A stretch of 34,819 bases of DNA from UBA917 sp964435085 (GCA_964435085.1 CAYSXQ010000009.1:1-34819), one strand, 5' to 3'. Shown: positions 1-7,505, counted from the first letter of the stretch. Translations and numbers: made by a program. The notes: generated by a model from the letters alone, not told the origin.

Positions 1-845
1 AGACCCGTGAACACATCTTGCTTGCTCGTCAGGTTGGTGTGCCTCACATCGTTGTCTTCTTGAACAAGTGCGACATGGTTGAAGACAAAGAACTTATCGA
101 CCTTGTCGAAGAAGAAATCCGTGACTTGCTTACCAAGTACGAATTCCCAGGTGCTACCACTCCTATCATCCGCGGCAGCGCTCTCAAGGCTCTTGAGAAT
201 GCCGATGGTGAATACGGCGATGCTGTTATGCAGCTTGTTAAGACTCTCGATGACTACATCCCAGATCCAGTCCGTGACGTTGAAAAGCCTTTCCTCTTGC
301 CTATTGAAGACATCTTCTCTATCGAAGGTCGTGGTACCGTCGTTACTGGTCGTGTCGAATGTGGTCAGGTCAAGGTTGGTGACGAAGTTGAAATCGTCGG
401 TCTCGTTGACACTCAGAAGACTGTTGTCACTGGTATCGAAATGTTTAACAAGTCTCTTGATTCCGGCCAAGCCGGTGATAACGCTGGTATTTTGATCCGC
501 GGTATCAAGAAGGACGGTGTACAGCGTGGTCAGGTCTTGGCTAAGCCAGGTACTATCACTCCTCACACTGAATTCGAAGGTGAAATCTACATCTTGACTA
601 AGGATGAAGGTGGTCGCCACAAGCCTTTCTTCAAAGGTTACAAGCCTCAGTTCTACATCCGTACTACTGACGTGACTGGTGAAATTGAATTGCCAGCTGG
701 CACTGAAATGGTTATGCCTGGTGATACTGTTAACCTCAAAGTTAAATTGATCTCTCCAATCGCCCTCCAAGAAAAGCAGCGCTTCGCTATCCGTGAAGGT
801 GGCCGCACTGTTGGTGCTGGTGTTGTTGCTAAGATCATCAAGTAA
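1..845 (+). CDS. tuf: Elongation factor Tu, 5'-truncated by the window edge
   Basis: EF-Tu is the GTPase that delivers aminoacyl-tRNA to the ribosome. The open frame enters at the window edge (first full codon at base 3) and gives about 280 residues of a roughly 395-residue family, so about the first 115 residues, with the P-loop, lie outside. Visible are the G4 motif NKCD (window residues 21-24), the G5 motif GSALKALE, then the domain 2 and 3 beta-barrels with GRGTVVTGRVE and GDNAGILIRG, and the ending FAIREGGRTVGAGVVAKIIK. The internal ATG at 18 is not the start. It ends in TAA and lies 99 bases before rpsJ, as in many bacteria where tuf heads the S10 cluster. Identification is secure. Confidence 0.97.
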   Translation, partial: TREHILLARQVGVPHIVVFLNKCDMVEDKELIDLVEEEIRDLLTKYEFPGATTPIIRGSALKALENADGEYGDAVMQLVKTLDDYIPDPVRDVEKPFLLPIEDIFSIEGRGTVVTGRVECGQVKVGDEVEIVGLVDTQKTVVTGIEMFNKSLDSGQAGDNAGILIRGIKKDGVQRGQVLAKPGTITPHTEFEGEIYILTKDEGGRHKPFFKGYKPQFYIRTTDVTGEIELPAGTEMVMPGDTVNLKVKLISPIALQEKQRFAIREGGRTVGAGVVAKIIK

Positions 846-852
846 ACAAATC

Positions 853-934
853 GTCTTCCTTAGTTCTTAAGGACTAGGGGAGACAAACTTGTTTATTTAA
901 AAGACAAGATTTAACCAACAGGCACTTTCCTGTT
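853..934 (+). promoter_or_regulatory. Structured tuf-rpsJ spacer with three consecutive hairpins
   Basis: The 99-base spacer holds three stems read directly from the sequence. The first is 853-864 pairing with 873-884 (12 pairs including G-U, 8-base loop). The second is 888-892 with 904-908. The third is 917-922 (AACAGG) with 929-934 (CCTGTT), loop CACTTT, ending 10 bases before the rpsJ ATG. No clear U-run follows the first stem, so it is not a typical terminator. There is no Shine-Dalgarno before rpsJ. An mRNA processing site or a ribosomal-protein binding site is possible; this is inference. Confidence 0.5.
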
Positions 935-944
935 ACTTAAAAAA

Positions 945-1289
945 ATGGATAAACTACAGACAAAAGTGGCCAAGACTAAAGATGAAGGCCAGCGGATTAG
1001 GATTAAGATTAAATCCTTTGATCACAAAATTATTGATCAATCCACTAAGACTATCGTAGATACTGTTAAGCGCAGTGGTGCTAAAGTTCACGGTCCTATT
1101 CCTTTGCCAACAGAGAAGAAAATCTACACCGTCAACGCTTCGACCTTTGTTCACAAGAATTCACGTGATCAATACGAAATGCGTGTACACAAGAGGTTAG
1201 TTGATATTATCGAGCCAACTGCGAGTACCGTAGAATCACTCAGTAATTTGAACTTACCATCAGGTGTCGATGTGGAAATAAAAATGTAA
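945..1289 (+). CDS. rpsJ: 30S ribosomal protein S10
   Basis: Small-subunit protein of the 30S head, which also serves as NusE in antitermination complexes in other bacteria. The 114-residue product carries the S10 signature IRIKIKSFDHKIID followed by VKRSGAKVHGPIPLPTEK and the C-terminal segment RVHKRLVDIIEP. It has a short lysine-rich N-terminal extension of about 15 residues compared with typical S10 of about 102. The ATG at 945 follows an A-run with no Shine-Dalgarno. It is the first gene of the S10 cluster and is separated from tuf and from rplC by structured spacers, an unusual isolation for this gene. Confidence 0.96.
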   Translation: MDKLQTKVAKTKDEGQRIRIKIKSFDHKIIDQSTKTIVDTVKRSGAKVHGPIPLPTEKKIYTVNASTFVHKNSRDQYEMRVHKRLVDIIEPTASTVESLSNLNLPSGVDVEIKM

Positions 1290-1318
1290 GAGCCACCAAC
1301 CAATTTGCTTACACCGGA

Positions 1319-1463
1319 CTTTAGACAAGCTCACTTCGAGAACTATCTAAAAGCTAGGCGCTAAGTACAAGGAAACTAATAAAATAGATCAAACTTAAAA
1401 TCATCTACAAGCAAATAGCGACTTTTTTGATTTAAGCTGGTTTTATTAGTTACCAGTTTTTTT
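1319..1463 (+). terminator. Attenuator-like region in the rpsJ-rplC spacer
   Basis: The 192-base spacer contains a stem TTTAGA (1320-1325) with TCTAAA (1346-1351), strengthened inside by CTC/GAG (1330-1332 with 1338-1340). It also contains a terminator-shaped hairpin: 1434-1441 pairs with 1452-1459 (core CTGGT/ACCAG), 10-base loop, and a run of seven T from 1457. An upstream segment AACTAATAAAA (1374-1384) is a perfect 11-base complement of 1441-1451, which is the loop plus one stem base of that hairpin. The two folds compete, which is the layout of a transcription attenuator before rplC. The structure is visible; the function is inferred. Confidence 0.55.
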
Positions 1464-1481
1464 GTTTTAATATTTAGATTT

Positions 1482-2282
1482 ATGAAATTTATCTTAGGTG
1501 AAAAGATTGCCATGACACAGCTTTGGCAAGGAGAAGAACGCAAAGTAGCGACTAGAATCAAGGTTGGTGCTTGTGTTGTGTTACAATTAAAAACCAAAGA
1601 CAAAGACGGCTACGAGGCGGTCCAGATCGGTTTTGGCGAAAAGAAAGCCAAAAACATTACTAAGAGTCTCAAGGGTCATTTTAAAAATTTAGGTGCTTTC
1701 CGCTATGTTCGCGAATTCCGCATGGACAAGGCTGATCGTAAGATCGTTGACCTTAATGTCGGTGATACTATTGATCTTGCTAGCTTTGCTTCTGGTGACA
1801 GTGTCAAATTGACCGGTGTCTCCAAGGGCAAGGGTTTTGCTGGTGTTGTGAAGCGTCATGGTTTCCATGGTCACTTTGCTACTCACGGTACTAAAGATCA
1901 GTTGCGCATGCCTGGTTCTATCGGAGCCGGTGGTGTCCAGCGCGTCTTTAAGGGTAAGCGCATGGGTGGCCGCATGGGTGGTGACCAAGTCACTTTGCCA
2001 AGCGTCAATATCTTGGAAGTTAATGCCGAAGCCGGTGAAATCCTCATCGAAGGTGCCGTTCCAGGTGTCCGCGGCTCTCTAGTTGAGATTTACAGTGCTG
2101 GTGAATTAAAGATTGCTGCTCCTGTTGTTGAATCAAAAGTTGAGGCTGTCGTGGAAGAAGCTCCTAAGACCGAAGAAGTTGCTAAGACTGAAGAAACTGT
2201 TAAAGAAGAAGTAGTTGAAGCTCCTACTGTCCCTGTCCTGAGCGAAGCCGAAGGAGAAGGAAAAGAAGAAAAATCCGAATAA
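1482..2282 (+). CDS. rplC: 50S ribosomal protein L3 with acidic C-terminal tail
   Basis: L3 is an early-assembling 50S protein whose long loop approaches the peptidyl-transferase centre. The 266-residue product begins MKFILGEKIAMTQLW and holds the conserved core GVSKGKGFAGVVKRHGF, THGTKDQLRMPGSIG and GKRMGGRMGG. Typical L3 is about 205-215 residues. Here the core ends near residue 207 and is followed by an Ala/Glu/Lys/Val-rich tail of about 55 residues. Inside the tail, VPVLSEAEGEG is encoded by a palindromic repeat (see 2229-2255). No Shine-Dalgarno precedes the ATG. The gene lies behind an attenuator-like spacer and 15 bases before rplD. Confidence 0.96.
   Translation: MKFILGEKIAMTQLWQGEERKVATRIKVGACVVLQLKTKDKDGYEAVQIGFGEKKAKNITKSLKGHFKNLGAFRYVREFRMDKADRKIVDLNVGDTIDLASFASGDSVKLTGVSKGKGFAGVVKRHGFHGHFATHGTKDQLRMPGSIGAGGVQRVFKGKRMGGRMGGDQVTLPSVNILEVNAEAGEILIEGAVPGVRGSLVEIYSAGELKIAAPVVESKVEAVVEEAPKTEEVAKTEETVKEEVVEAPTVPVLSEAEGEGKEEKSE
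2229..2255 (+). repeat. REP-like palindromic repeat read in frame in the L3 tail
   Basis: The segment has the core TCCTGAGCGAAG...GAAGGA (2236-2255), with inverted ends TCCT/AGGA. It strongly resembles the short dispersed palindromes found between genes in many bacteria, whose translations give typical peptides such as LSEAEG on one strand and SLRTG or FAQDR on the other; exactly those peptides appear here. It sits in frame inside rplC and supplies about nine residues of the tail. Family assignment is from memory of the motif, not from a search. Confidence 0.55.
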
Positions 2283-2297
2283 TTTATTACTAAAGCT

Positions 2298-2954
2298 ATG
2301 ATCAAATATCAAGTTTACAACCAGCAAGCCCAAAAGGTGGGTGAGGAAACTCTCTCTGACAAAGTTTTCGGTTTAAAGCCTAATGCTGCTTTGCTGCACC
2401 AAGTCGTTGTTGGCTCTATGGCTAATGTCCGTCAGGTTTTAGCTCATACCAAGGGTCGTGCTGAAGTGCGTGGTGGTGGTAAGAAGCCATGGCGTCAGAA
2501 GGGTACTGGTCGCGCTCGTGTCGGTTCTTCTCGCAGTCCAATTTGGAAGGGCGGTGGTGTTACTTTTGGTCCAACCAAAGATCGTAACTTCTCTGTTAAG
2601 ATTAATGACAAAATGAAGCACAAAGCTTTGTGTATTGCTTTATCTGACAAGGTTTCTGATCAGAACTTGGCTTTGATTGATGAATTAAAATTTGACGCCT
2701 TTAAGACTAAAGCTTTTAATCAGATGCTCGAAGTAATGTCTAAAAATATCTGGTCAGCTAGCGAGAAGTCTAAGCGCAGCGTTTTGGTTATTAATCATGA
2801 CCGTGATGAGCACTTGACCTACTCTGCTCGCAATTTGACTGGTGTCAAAGTTATTAACTTTGATAACTTGAATTTGATTGATTTATTGCAGTACAAGCAC
2901 CTAATTATGCCAGTCAGTGTCGCTAAGATTTTAGTTGAACGCTACGGCAAATAA
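2298..2954 (+). CDS. rplD: 50S ribosomal protein L4
   Basis: L4 lines the polypeptide exit tunnel and in E. coli also represses the S10 operon. The 218-residue product shows the L4 signature HTKGRAEVRGGGKKPWRQKGTG, then RARVGSSRSPIWKGGGVTFGP, followed by the C-terminal Rossmann-like part with LDELKFDAFKTK-type spacing and LLQYKHLIM near the end. Length is within the usual 200-220 range. The ATG at 2298 is 15 bases after the rplC stop with no Shine-Dalgarno in the AT-rich leader. It is co-directional and closely spaced with rplC and rplW, so probably one transcript. Confidence 0.96.
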   Translation: MIKYQVYNQQAQKVGEETLSDKVFGLKPNAALLHQVVVGSMANVRQVLAHTKGRAEVRGGGKKPWRQKGTGRARVGSSRSPIWKGGGVTFGPTKDRNFSVKINDKMKHKALCIALSDKVSDQNLALIDELKFDAFKTKAFNQMLEVMSKNIWSASEKSKRSVLVINHDRDEHLTYSARNLTGVKVINFDNLNLIDLLQYKHLIMPVSVAKILVERYGK

Positions 2955-2964
2955 ATAGATTAAT

Positions 2965-3393
2965 ATGGCTTTATTTGATAAAAAAACTACTGAAGAAACT
3001 ACCGCTCCTGCTAGCTCTGAAACTAGCATGAAGGATTTGTATAGCGAAGCCGCTAAGGCTCCTAAGGCTAAGACTGGCGCTAAGACTAAGGTCTCTAGCC
3101 GTCGCCACAGCCAAGCTTACCGCGTCCTAGTTAAGCCTATTATCACTGAAAAGGGTACAGGTCTTGCTAGTATTGCCAAGTACGTCTTTGCTGTTGAACT
3201 TTCTGCTAATAAGATTGAAGTGGCTAAAGCCATCGAAGAACTTTACGGCGTCAGCCCAGAAAAAGTTAACATTATCCGTATGGAAGGTAAGACTAAAGTG
3301 CGTGGTCGTGTCACTGGTAAGCGTAAGGATTGGAAGAAAGCTGTCATCACTTTGCCAGCTGGTAAGACTATTAATGTTTACGAAGGCGTCTAA
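2965..3393 (+). CDS. rplW: 50S ribosomal protein L23 with N-terminal extension
   Basis: L23 sits at the tunnel exit and is the docking site for trigger factor and SRP. The L23 core starts near residue 51 at AYRVLVKPIITEKGTGL and runs through YVFAVELSANKIEVAKAIEELYGV and KVRGRVTGKRKDWKKAVITL to the end. The first 50 residues (Thr/Ala/Lys-rich, low complexity) are an extension beyond the usual 95-100 residue protein; such extensions on ribosomal proteins are common in CPR genomes. The ATG lies 10 bases after rplD, without a Shine-Dalgarno. An internal start is possible, but ATGAAGG at 3028 would still leave a partial extension. Confidence 0.95.
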   Translation: MALFDKKTTEETTAPASSETSMKDLYSEAAKAPKAKTGAKTKVSSRRHSQAYRVLVKPIITEKGTGLASIAKYVFAVELSANKIEVAKAIEELYGVSPEKVNIIRMEGKTKVRGRVTGKRKDWKKAVITLPAGKTINVYEGV

Positions 3394-3413
3394 GCTCAAT
3401 AATTTTAAAAAAT

Positions 3414-4244
3414 ATGCCCGTTATTAAAGCCAAACCAACATCACCAGGACGAAGAAGCGCTAGCTTTCAGGACTTTTCTGATATCACTAGCACTAAGCCA
3501 GTTAAGAAATTAACTGTCATTCGTAAGCAGCAGGCTGGTCGCAACAACCAAGGTAAGATCACTGTTCGTCACCAAGGTGGTGGTGTTAAGCGTTTCCTCA
3601 GAATCATCGATTGGAAGCGTGATAAATTTGACATCCCTGGTAAAGTCGCTACTATTGAATATGATCCAAGTCGCGGTCCTCGTATCGCTTTGGTGAATTA
3701 TGCTGACGGTGAAAAGCGCTATATTATCGCTACTACCGACATGGTTGTTGGTACTTCTGTGCTTAGCTCCCGCTCCTTGATTGAAATCAAGTCTGGTAAT
3801 GCTATGCCTCTAGCTTTCATTCCTGCCGGTGTGCCAGTTCACAACGTTGAACTCAAGCCTGGTCAGGGTGCTAAGATGGCTCGTAGTGCTGGTAATGCTA
3901 TCTACGTCATGAGCGTTGAGAAGAAATATGCTCAGCTCAAGATGCCTTCTGGTGAAATCCGTTTGGTTGATAAGCGTTGTCTCTGTGCCGTTGGCCAAGT
4001 TGGTAACCTTGATATCCGTCACATTAGCTTGGGTAAAGCTGGTCGTAGCCGTAAATTAGGTATTCGTCCAACTGTTCGTGGTACTGCTATGAACCCAGTT
4101 GATCACCCACACGGTGGTGGTGAAGGTAACCAGCCTATCGGTTTGAAGCATCCGAAGACCAAGTGGGGTAAGCATGCTTACGGCGTGAAGACTCGTGCTC
4201 CAAAGAAGGGATCTGGTCGTTTAATTATCAAGCGTAGAAAATAA
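3414..4244 (+). CDS. rplB: 50S ribosomal protein L2
   Basis: L2 is a primary 23S rRNA binder needed for subunit joining and peptidyl transfer. The 276-residue product is full length and very conserved: RNNQGKITVRHQGGGVKR near the N-terminus, EYDPSRGPRIALVNYADGEKRYI, GNAMPLAFIPAGVPVHN, and the C-terminal GTAMNPVDHPHGGGEG with the histidine shown in E. coli L2 to matter for peptidyl transferase activity. It ends in a basic GRLIIKRRK. The gap to rpsS is one base, so translation of the two is probably coupled. Confidence 0.98.
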   Translation: MPVIKAKPTSPGRRSASFQDFSDITSTKPVKKLTVIRKQQAGRNNQGKITVRHQGGGVKRFLRIIDWKRDKFDIPGKVATIEYDPSRGPRIALVNYADGEKRYIIATTDMVVGTSVLSSRSLIEIKSGNAMPLAFIPAGVPVHNVELKPGQGAKMARSAGNAIYVMSVEKKYAQLKMPSGEIRLVDKRCLCAVGQVGNLDIRHISLGKAGRSRKLGIRPTVRGTAMNPVDHPHGGGEGNQPIGLKHPKTKWGKHAYGVKTRAPKKGSGRLIIKRRK

Positions 4245-4245
4245 T

Positions 4246-4548
4246 ATGACAAGAAGTTTAAAAAAAGGTCCTTATATCAATGAGAGACTGTTGAACAAAG
4301 TCAAGAATTTAAAGTCCGGTGATCAGGCAGTGATCAAAGTTTGGGATCGCGCTTGTACTATTACACCAGAAATGGTAGGTTTTACTTTCGGTGTCCACAA
4401 CGGTCGCGTCCATACCCCAGTTACTGTTACTGAAAACATGGTCGGTCACAAGCTTGGTGAATTTTCTCCAACTCGTAAATTCGTTGGTCATGGTGGTAAG
4501 ATTGCTAAGGCTCAGGCTGGTGACAAGAAAGCTGCCGACAAGAAATAA
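4246..4548 (+). CDS. rpsS: 30S ribosomal protein S19
   Basis: S19 is a 30S head protein that forms a pair with S13. The 100-residue product starts MTRSLKKGPYINERLL and contains HNGRVHTPVTVTENMVGHKLGEFSPTRKFVGH, diagnostic of S19. A lysine/alanine tail extends it slightly past the usual 90-95 residues. Its ATG is one base after the rplB stop, with no room for a separate ribosome binding site, so it probably depends on reinitiation from rplB. Confidence 0.97.
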   Translation: MTRSLKKGPYINERLLNKVKNLKSGDQAVIKVWDRACTITPEMVGFTFGVHNGRVHTPVTVTENMVGHKLGEFSPTRKFVGHGGKIAKAQAGDKKAADKK

Positions 4549-4565
4549 TTTAAATTTTAATTAAT

Positions 4566-5150
4566 ATGGAAGTAAAAGCATACGCCAAAAGTCTAAGAAT
4601 GTCACCTCGCAAAGTTCGCTTGGTGGTTGATTTGATTCGCGGTAAAAAAGTCGCCTCGGCTTTAGCCCAATTACAATTTTCCCCTCGCGCTGCTACTTTG
4701 CCTATTAGCAAATTAGTTAAGTCTGCAGTGGCTAATGCTAAACACAACTACGACTTAGCTGAAGACAATCTCTTCATCAAGTCTATCTTTGTAGACGGCG
4801 GTGCTACTTTGAAGCGTTCTATGCCTCGCGCTCAGGGTCGCGCTACCCCAATCCGTAAGCGTACTAGCCATATTACTGTTGTTTTGGGTGAATTGGTTGA
4901 TAGCGGCAAGAAAGAGGCTCGTAACGTTGCAGTTGATAAGCCAGTTGAATTGAAACTAGCTGCTACTCCAGGTTCTGAAATTGCCGAAGTTAAGCCGGTT
5001 GCTAAGAAAGCTAAGAAAAAGGCTGATACTGAAGTAGTTAAGGATATTACTGATCCACGCCGTGAAGGTCGCGGTCCAAAGCAGGCCGGGGCTACCAAGA
5101 AAGGGTTCACCGGCAAAATGTTCCAGCGCAAGAGCGGTTCAAGTAGTTAA
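4566..5150 (+). CDS. rplV: 50S ribosomal protein L22 with basic C-terminal extension
   Basis: L22 lines the exit tunnel through a long beta-hairpin. The core (about residues 1-113) has AKSLRMSPRKVRLVVDLIRG and the hairpin region MPRAQGRATPIRKRTSHITV. Typical L22 is about 110 residues; here about 80 further residues follow, first Lys/Ala-rich and then a more ordered DPRREGRGPKQAG and a basic GKMFQRKSG ending. The ordered end is unlikely to be random and may contact rRNA on the surface (inference). The ATG lacks a Shine-Dalgarno. The next gene, rpsC, is 35 bases away. Confidence 0.95.
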   Translation: MEVKAYAKSLRMSPRKVRLVVDLIRGKKVASALAQLQFSPRAATLPISKLVKSAVANAKHNYDLAEDNLFIKSIFVDGGATLKRSMPRAQGRATPIRKRTSHITVVLGELVDSGKKEARNVAVDKPVELKLAATPGSEIAEVKPVAKKAKKKADTEVVKDITDPRREGRGPKQAGATKKGFTGKMFQRKSGSSS

Positions 5151-5185
5151 ATATTAAGCATTAGAAGATTTATAAAATAATTCCT

Positions 5186-5872
5186 ATGGCAAAAAAAGTT
5201 AATCCAAAAGTCATCCGATTAGGTATCACTCATAGCTGGCCATCTAAATGGTTCGGTGGATATACCAATTACATCCCACGCCTCAAACAAGATTTGTCGG
5301 TGCGTAATTATTTTATGAAAAATTTCAAGGATGCTGGTGTTGACCGCGTTGAAATTGAAAGAAACAGTGCTAATAAGGTCTTTATCAATGTTCATGCAGC
5401 GAAGCCTGGTCTCTTGATCGGTCGTGGTGGTGCTGGCGTTGAAGATCTTAAGAAGAAATTGCACAAACAGTTCTTGAAGAATCTCCGCATGGGTGAAATT
5501 AACCTAAATATCGTCGAAGTAGCTCGTCCTAACTTGTCTTCACCAGTCATGGTGCAGTCCATGATTTTGGAAATTGAAAAGCGTATGCCTTTCAAGCGTG
5601 TTATGAAGCAAGCTTTGGCTCGTGCTGAGCGCGGTGGTGCTTTGGGTATTAAGGTTATGATTGCTGGTCGTTTGAATGGTGCTGAAATTGCCCGTACCGA
5701 ACACCTCGTTTGGGGTCAGTTGCCACTCACTACCTTGCGTGCTGATATTGATTATTATGCTGGTTCTGCTCACACTACCTACGGTACTATCGGTATCAAG
5801 TGCTGGATCTACAAAGGTGAAATTTTTGAAAAAAACGAAGAGAAAGCTCAAGCTAACTTTGCCAAAAAATAA
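5186..5872 (+). CDS. rpsC: 30S ribosomal protein S3
   Basis: S3 forms part of the mRNA entry channel and its helicase function. The 228-residue product starts MAKKVNPKVIRLGITHSW. It has a KH domain with the GRGG loop at residues 79-82 (LLIGRGGAGVEDLKKKL) and the C-terminal S3 domain with RRxP-like LARAERGGALGIKVMIAGRL and GQLPLTTLRADIDYY. Length is normal. It is followed five bases later by rplP. No Shine-Dalgarno is seen. Confidence 0.97.
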   Translation: MAKKVNPKVIRLGITHSWPSKWFGGYTNYIPRLKQDLSVRNYFMKNFKDAGVDRVEIERNSANKVFINVHAAKPGLLIGRGGAGVEDLKKKLHKQFLKNLRMGEINLNIVEVARPNLSSPVMVQSMILEIEKRMPFKRVMKQALARAERGGALGIKVMIAGRLNGAEIARTEHLVWGQLPLTTLRADIDYYAGSAHTTYGTIGIKCWIYKGEIFEKNEEKAQANFAKK

Positions 5873-5877
5873 ATTAT

Positions 5878-6282
5878 ATGTTGACTCCAAAAAAGACTAA
5901 ATATCGAAAATCACATAAATTACGACGTGGTGGCAAAGCTACTCAGAAGACTTCTTTGAGTTTTGGTTCCTATGGTCTCAAGAGCTTAGAGTCTTGCTGG
6001 ATTAGTGCTCGTCAGATTGAAGCTACTCGTCGCGTTATCAGTCGCTTTATGCAGAGAACCGGTAAGATGTGGATTAGAGTTTTCCCTGATGCTCCTGTTA
6101 CTGCCAAAGGTGGTGAAATCCCAATGGGTAAAGGTAAGGGTGGCGTTGATCACTATGTTGTCAAGGTTAAGGCTGGTACCATTTTGTATGAAATCGACGG
6201 TGTCAGCGAAGCTGATGCTAAGCAAGCTGTTAAGCTAGCTAGCTACAAACTGCCAGTGAAAACTATTTTTATAAAAAAATAA
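5878..6282 (+). CDS. rplP: 50S ribosomal protein L16
   Basis: L16 helps organise the A-site region of the 50S subunit. The 134-residue product starts MLTPKKTKYRKSHKLRRGG and contains SFGSYGLKSLE, ARQIEATRRVISRFMQRTGK, WIRVFPDAPVTAKGGEIPMG and KGKGGVDHYVVKVKAG, all standard L16 blocks, at normal length. It starts five bases after rpsC and ends 18 bases before rpmC. Confidence 0.97.
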   Translation: MLTPKKTKYRKSHKLRRGGKATQKTSLSFGSYGLKSLESCWISARQIEATRRVISRFMQRTGKMWIRVFPDAPVTAKGGEIPMGKGKGGVDHYVVKVKAGTILYEIDGVSEADAKQAVKLASYKLPVKTIFIKK

Positions 6283-6288
6283 ATTTCC

Positions 6289-6293
6289 AAGGA
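6289..6293 (+). promoter_or_regulatory. Shine-Dalgarno of rpmC (AAGGA)
   Basis: AAGGA lies seven bases before the rpmC ATG. It is the only clear Shine-Dalgarno among the ribosomal-protein genes of this window, whose other starts follow plain AT-rich sequence. Confidence 0.55.
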
Positions 6294-6300
6294 TAAAGAT

Positions 6301-6495
6301 ATGACCATCAAAGAATTACAAAGTAAAACTGAAAGCGAGTTGCAAGACTTGCTGGCTGACAATCGTTGGAAATTGAAAGATTTACGTTTTAAAAATGCCA
6401 ACGGCCAGTTAAAAGACGTCCGCGAAGTTCGTGAGACTAAGCAAGATATTGCTCGTGTTCTAACAGTCTTAAACGCCAGCAAAGCTAGTAAATAA
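6301..6495 (+). CDS. rpmC: 50S ribosomal protein L29
   Basis: L29 sits beside L23 at the tunnel exit. The 64-residue helical protein has the pattern MTIKELQSKTESELQDLL, DLRFKNANGQLKDVREVR and DIARVLTVLNASKAS, matching the two-helix L29 fold at typical length. It is placed between rplP and rpsQ as in the standard order. Unlike its neighbours it has an AAGGA ribosome binding site. Confidence 0.94.
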   Translation: MTIKELQSKTESELQDLLADNRWKLKDLRFKNANGQLKDVREVRETKQDIARVLTVLNASKASK

Positions 6496-6500
6496 ATTTT

Positions 6501-6767
6501 ATGACAGACAAACTTATCAACAAAGAAATAACCGAAACTAAGCAGCGCAAATTCACTGGTGTGGTTGTTAGTGACAAGATGACTAAGACCATTGTCGTTA
6601 AGGTTGAGTCAGTGAAGATTCACCCTAAGTACCAGAAGCGTTACACTGAAAGTCGTAAGTACAAGGTTCATGACGAAAAGAACCAGTTTAAGATCGGTGA
6701 TAAGGTTGTCTTCGTTCAGTGCCGCCCTCTCAGCAAGGATAAGCGCTGGAGAGTTCTGTCTAATTAA
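6501..6767 (+). CDS. rpsQ: 30S ribosomal protein S17
   Basis: S17 is an OB-fold protein that binds 16S rRNA early in assembly. The 88-residue product has FTGVVVSDKMTKTIVVKVE, HPKYQKRYTESRKYKVHDE and GDKVVFVQCRPLSKDKRWRV, the standard S17 blocks, with a short charged N-terminal lead. It starts five bases after rpmC. No Shine-Dalgarno is visible. Confidence 0.96.
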   Translation: MTDKLINKEITETKQRKFTGVVVSDKMTKTIVVKVESVKIHPKYQKRYTESRKYKVHDEKNQFKIGDKVVFVQCRPLSKDKRWRVLSN

Positions 6768-6785
6768 ACCATTTAAGATAGCAAT

Positions 6786-7157
6786 ATGATTCAGTTAAGA
6801 TCAATTATAAACGTAGCCGATAACTCTGGCGCCAAAAGCGTCCAGTGTATTAGAGTTTTAGGTGGTTACCAGAAGCGTTATGCTCGCGTTGGCGATCGTA
6901 TCACTGTGGCTGTCAAGCAAGCTACCCCTCATGCTACTATCAAAAAAGGTGATGTTTTACTTGCTACCGTTGTCCGCACTAAGAAAGAAATTGCTCGTAA
7001 CGATGGAACTATCTTGCGTTTTAGCGACAATGCTTGTGTCATTATTGATAAAAAGTCTGGTGAGCCAAAAGGTACTCGTATCTTTGGTCCTATTCCTAGA
7101 GAAGTCAGAAAGGCTGGCTATGTGAAGATTGCTTCCCTAGCTCCCGAAGTTTTGTAA
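6786..7157 (+). CDS. rplN: 50S ribosomal protein L14
   Basis: L14 is at the subunit interface and is a binding site of the silencing factor RsfS. The 123-residue protein begins MIQLRSIINVADNSGAKSVQCIRVLGG and continues with VGDRITVAVKQATP, KKGDVLLATVVRTKKE and the C-terminal RIFGPIPREVRKAGYVKIASLAPEVL. This is the full normal length. It lies 18 bases after rpsQ and 15 bases before rplX, in canonical order. Confidence 0.98.
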   Translation: MIQLRSIINVADNSGAKSVQCIRVLGGYQKRYARVGDRITVAVKQATPHATIKKGDVLLATVVRTKKEIARNDGTILRFSDNACVIIDKKSGEPKGTRIFGPIPREVRKAGYVKIASLAPEVL

Positions 7158-7172
7158 AATATAACTACTTAT

Positions 7173-7505
7173 ATGAAGATAAAGACAAACGATCAAGTAA
7201 AAATTATCGCCGGTAAAGACAAGGGCAAGGTAGGCAAGGTTTTGCAAGTTTTTCCTGAGGATGCACGCGCTAGTATTGAAGGCCTTAATTTATTGGTCAA
7301 GCACTTGCGCCCACAGCGCAAAGGGGAGAAGGGTCAGCGTGTAGAATTCCCTGCCGCTCTCGATCTATCCAATATCCAGTTAGTTTGCCCAAAGTGTGGC
7401 AAGCCTACCCGTGTTGGCTTCGAGATGCAGGAGATTAAATCCGGTGACACTGTCAAGCACAAAAAGATTAGAGTTTGTAAAAAATGTAAAAAAACCATTG
7501 ATTAA
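7173..7505 (+). CDS. rplX: 50S ribosomal protein L24 with four-cysteine motif
   Basis: L24 initiates 50S assembly. The 110-residue product has the KOW motif VKIIAGKDKGKVGKVLQVFP at the N-terminus, then LNLLVKHLRPQ, and a C-terminal pair of CxxC motifs (Cys72/Cys75 and Cys102/Cys105) that could bind zinc, as seen in many bacterial L24 proteins. The stop codon TAA overlaps the rplE ATG by one base (TAATG), which suggests translational coupling. Confidence 0.96.
   Translation: MKIKTNDQVKIIAGKDKGKVGKVLQVFPEDARASIEGLNLLVKHLRPQRKGEKGQRVEFPAALDLSNIQLVCPKCGKPTRVGFEMQEIKSGDTVKHKKIRVCKKCKKTID

Noticed and set aside
1376..1603. Minus-strand frame over the rpsJ-rplC spacer
   Set aside because: It is antisense to the rplC start and the attenuator-like structure, with low-complexity product; no support as a gene.
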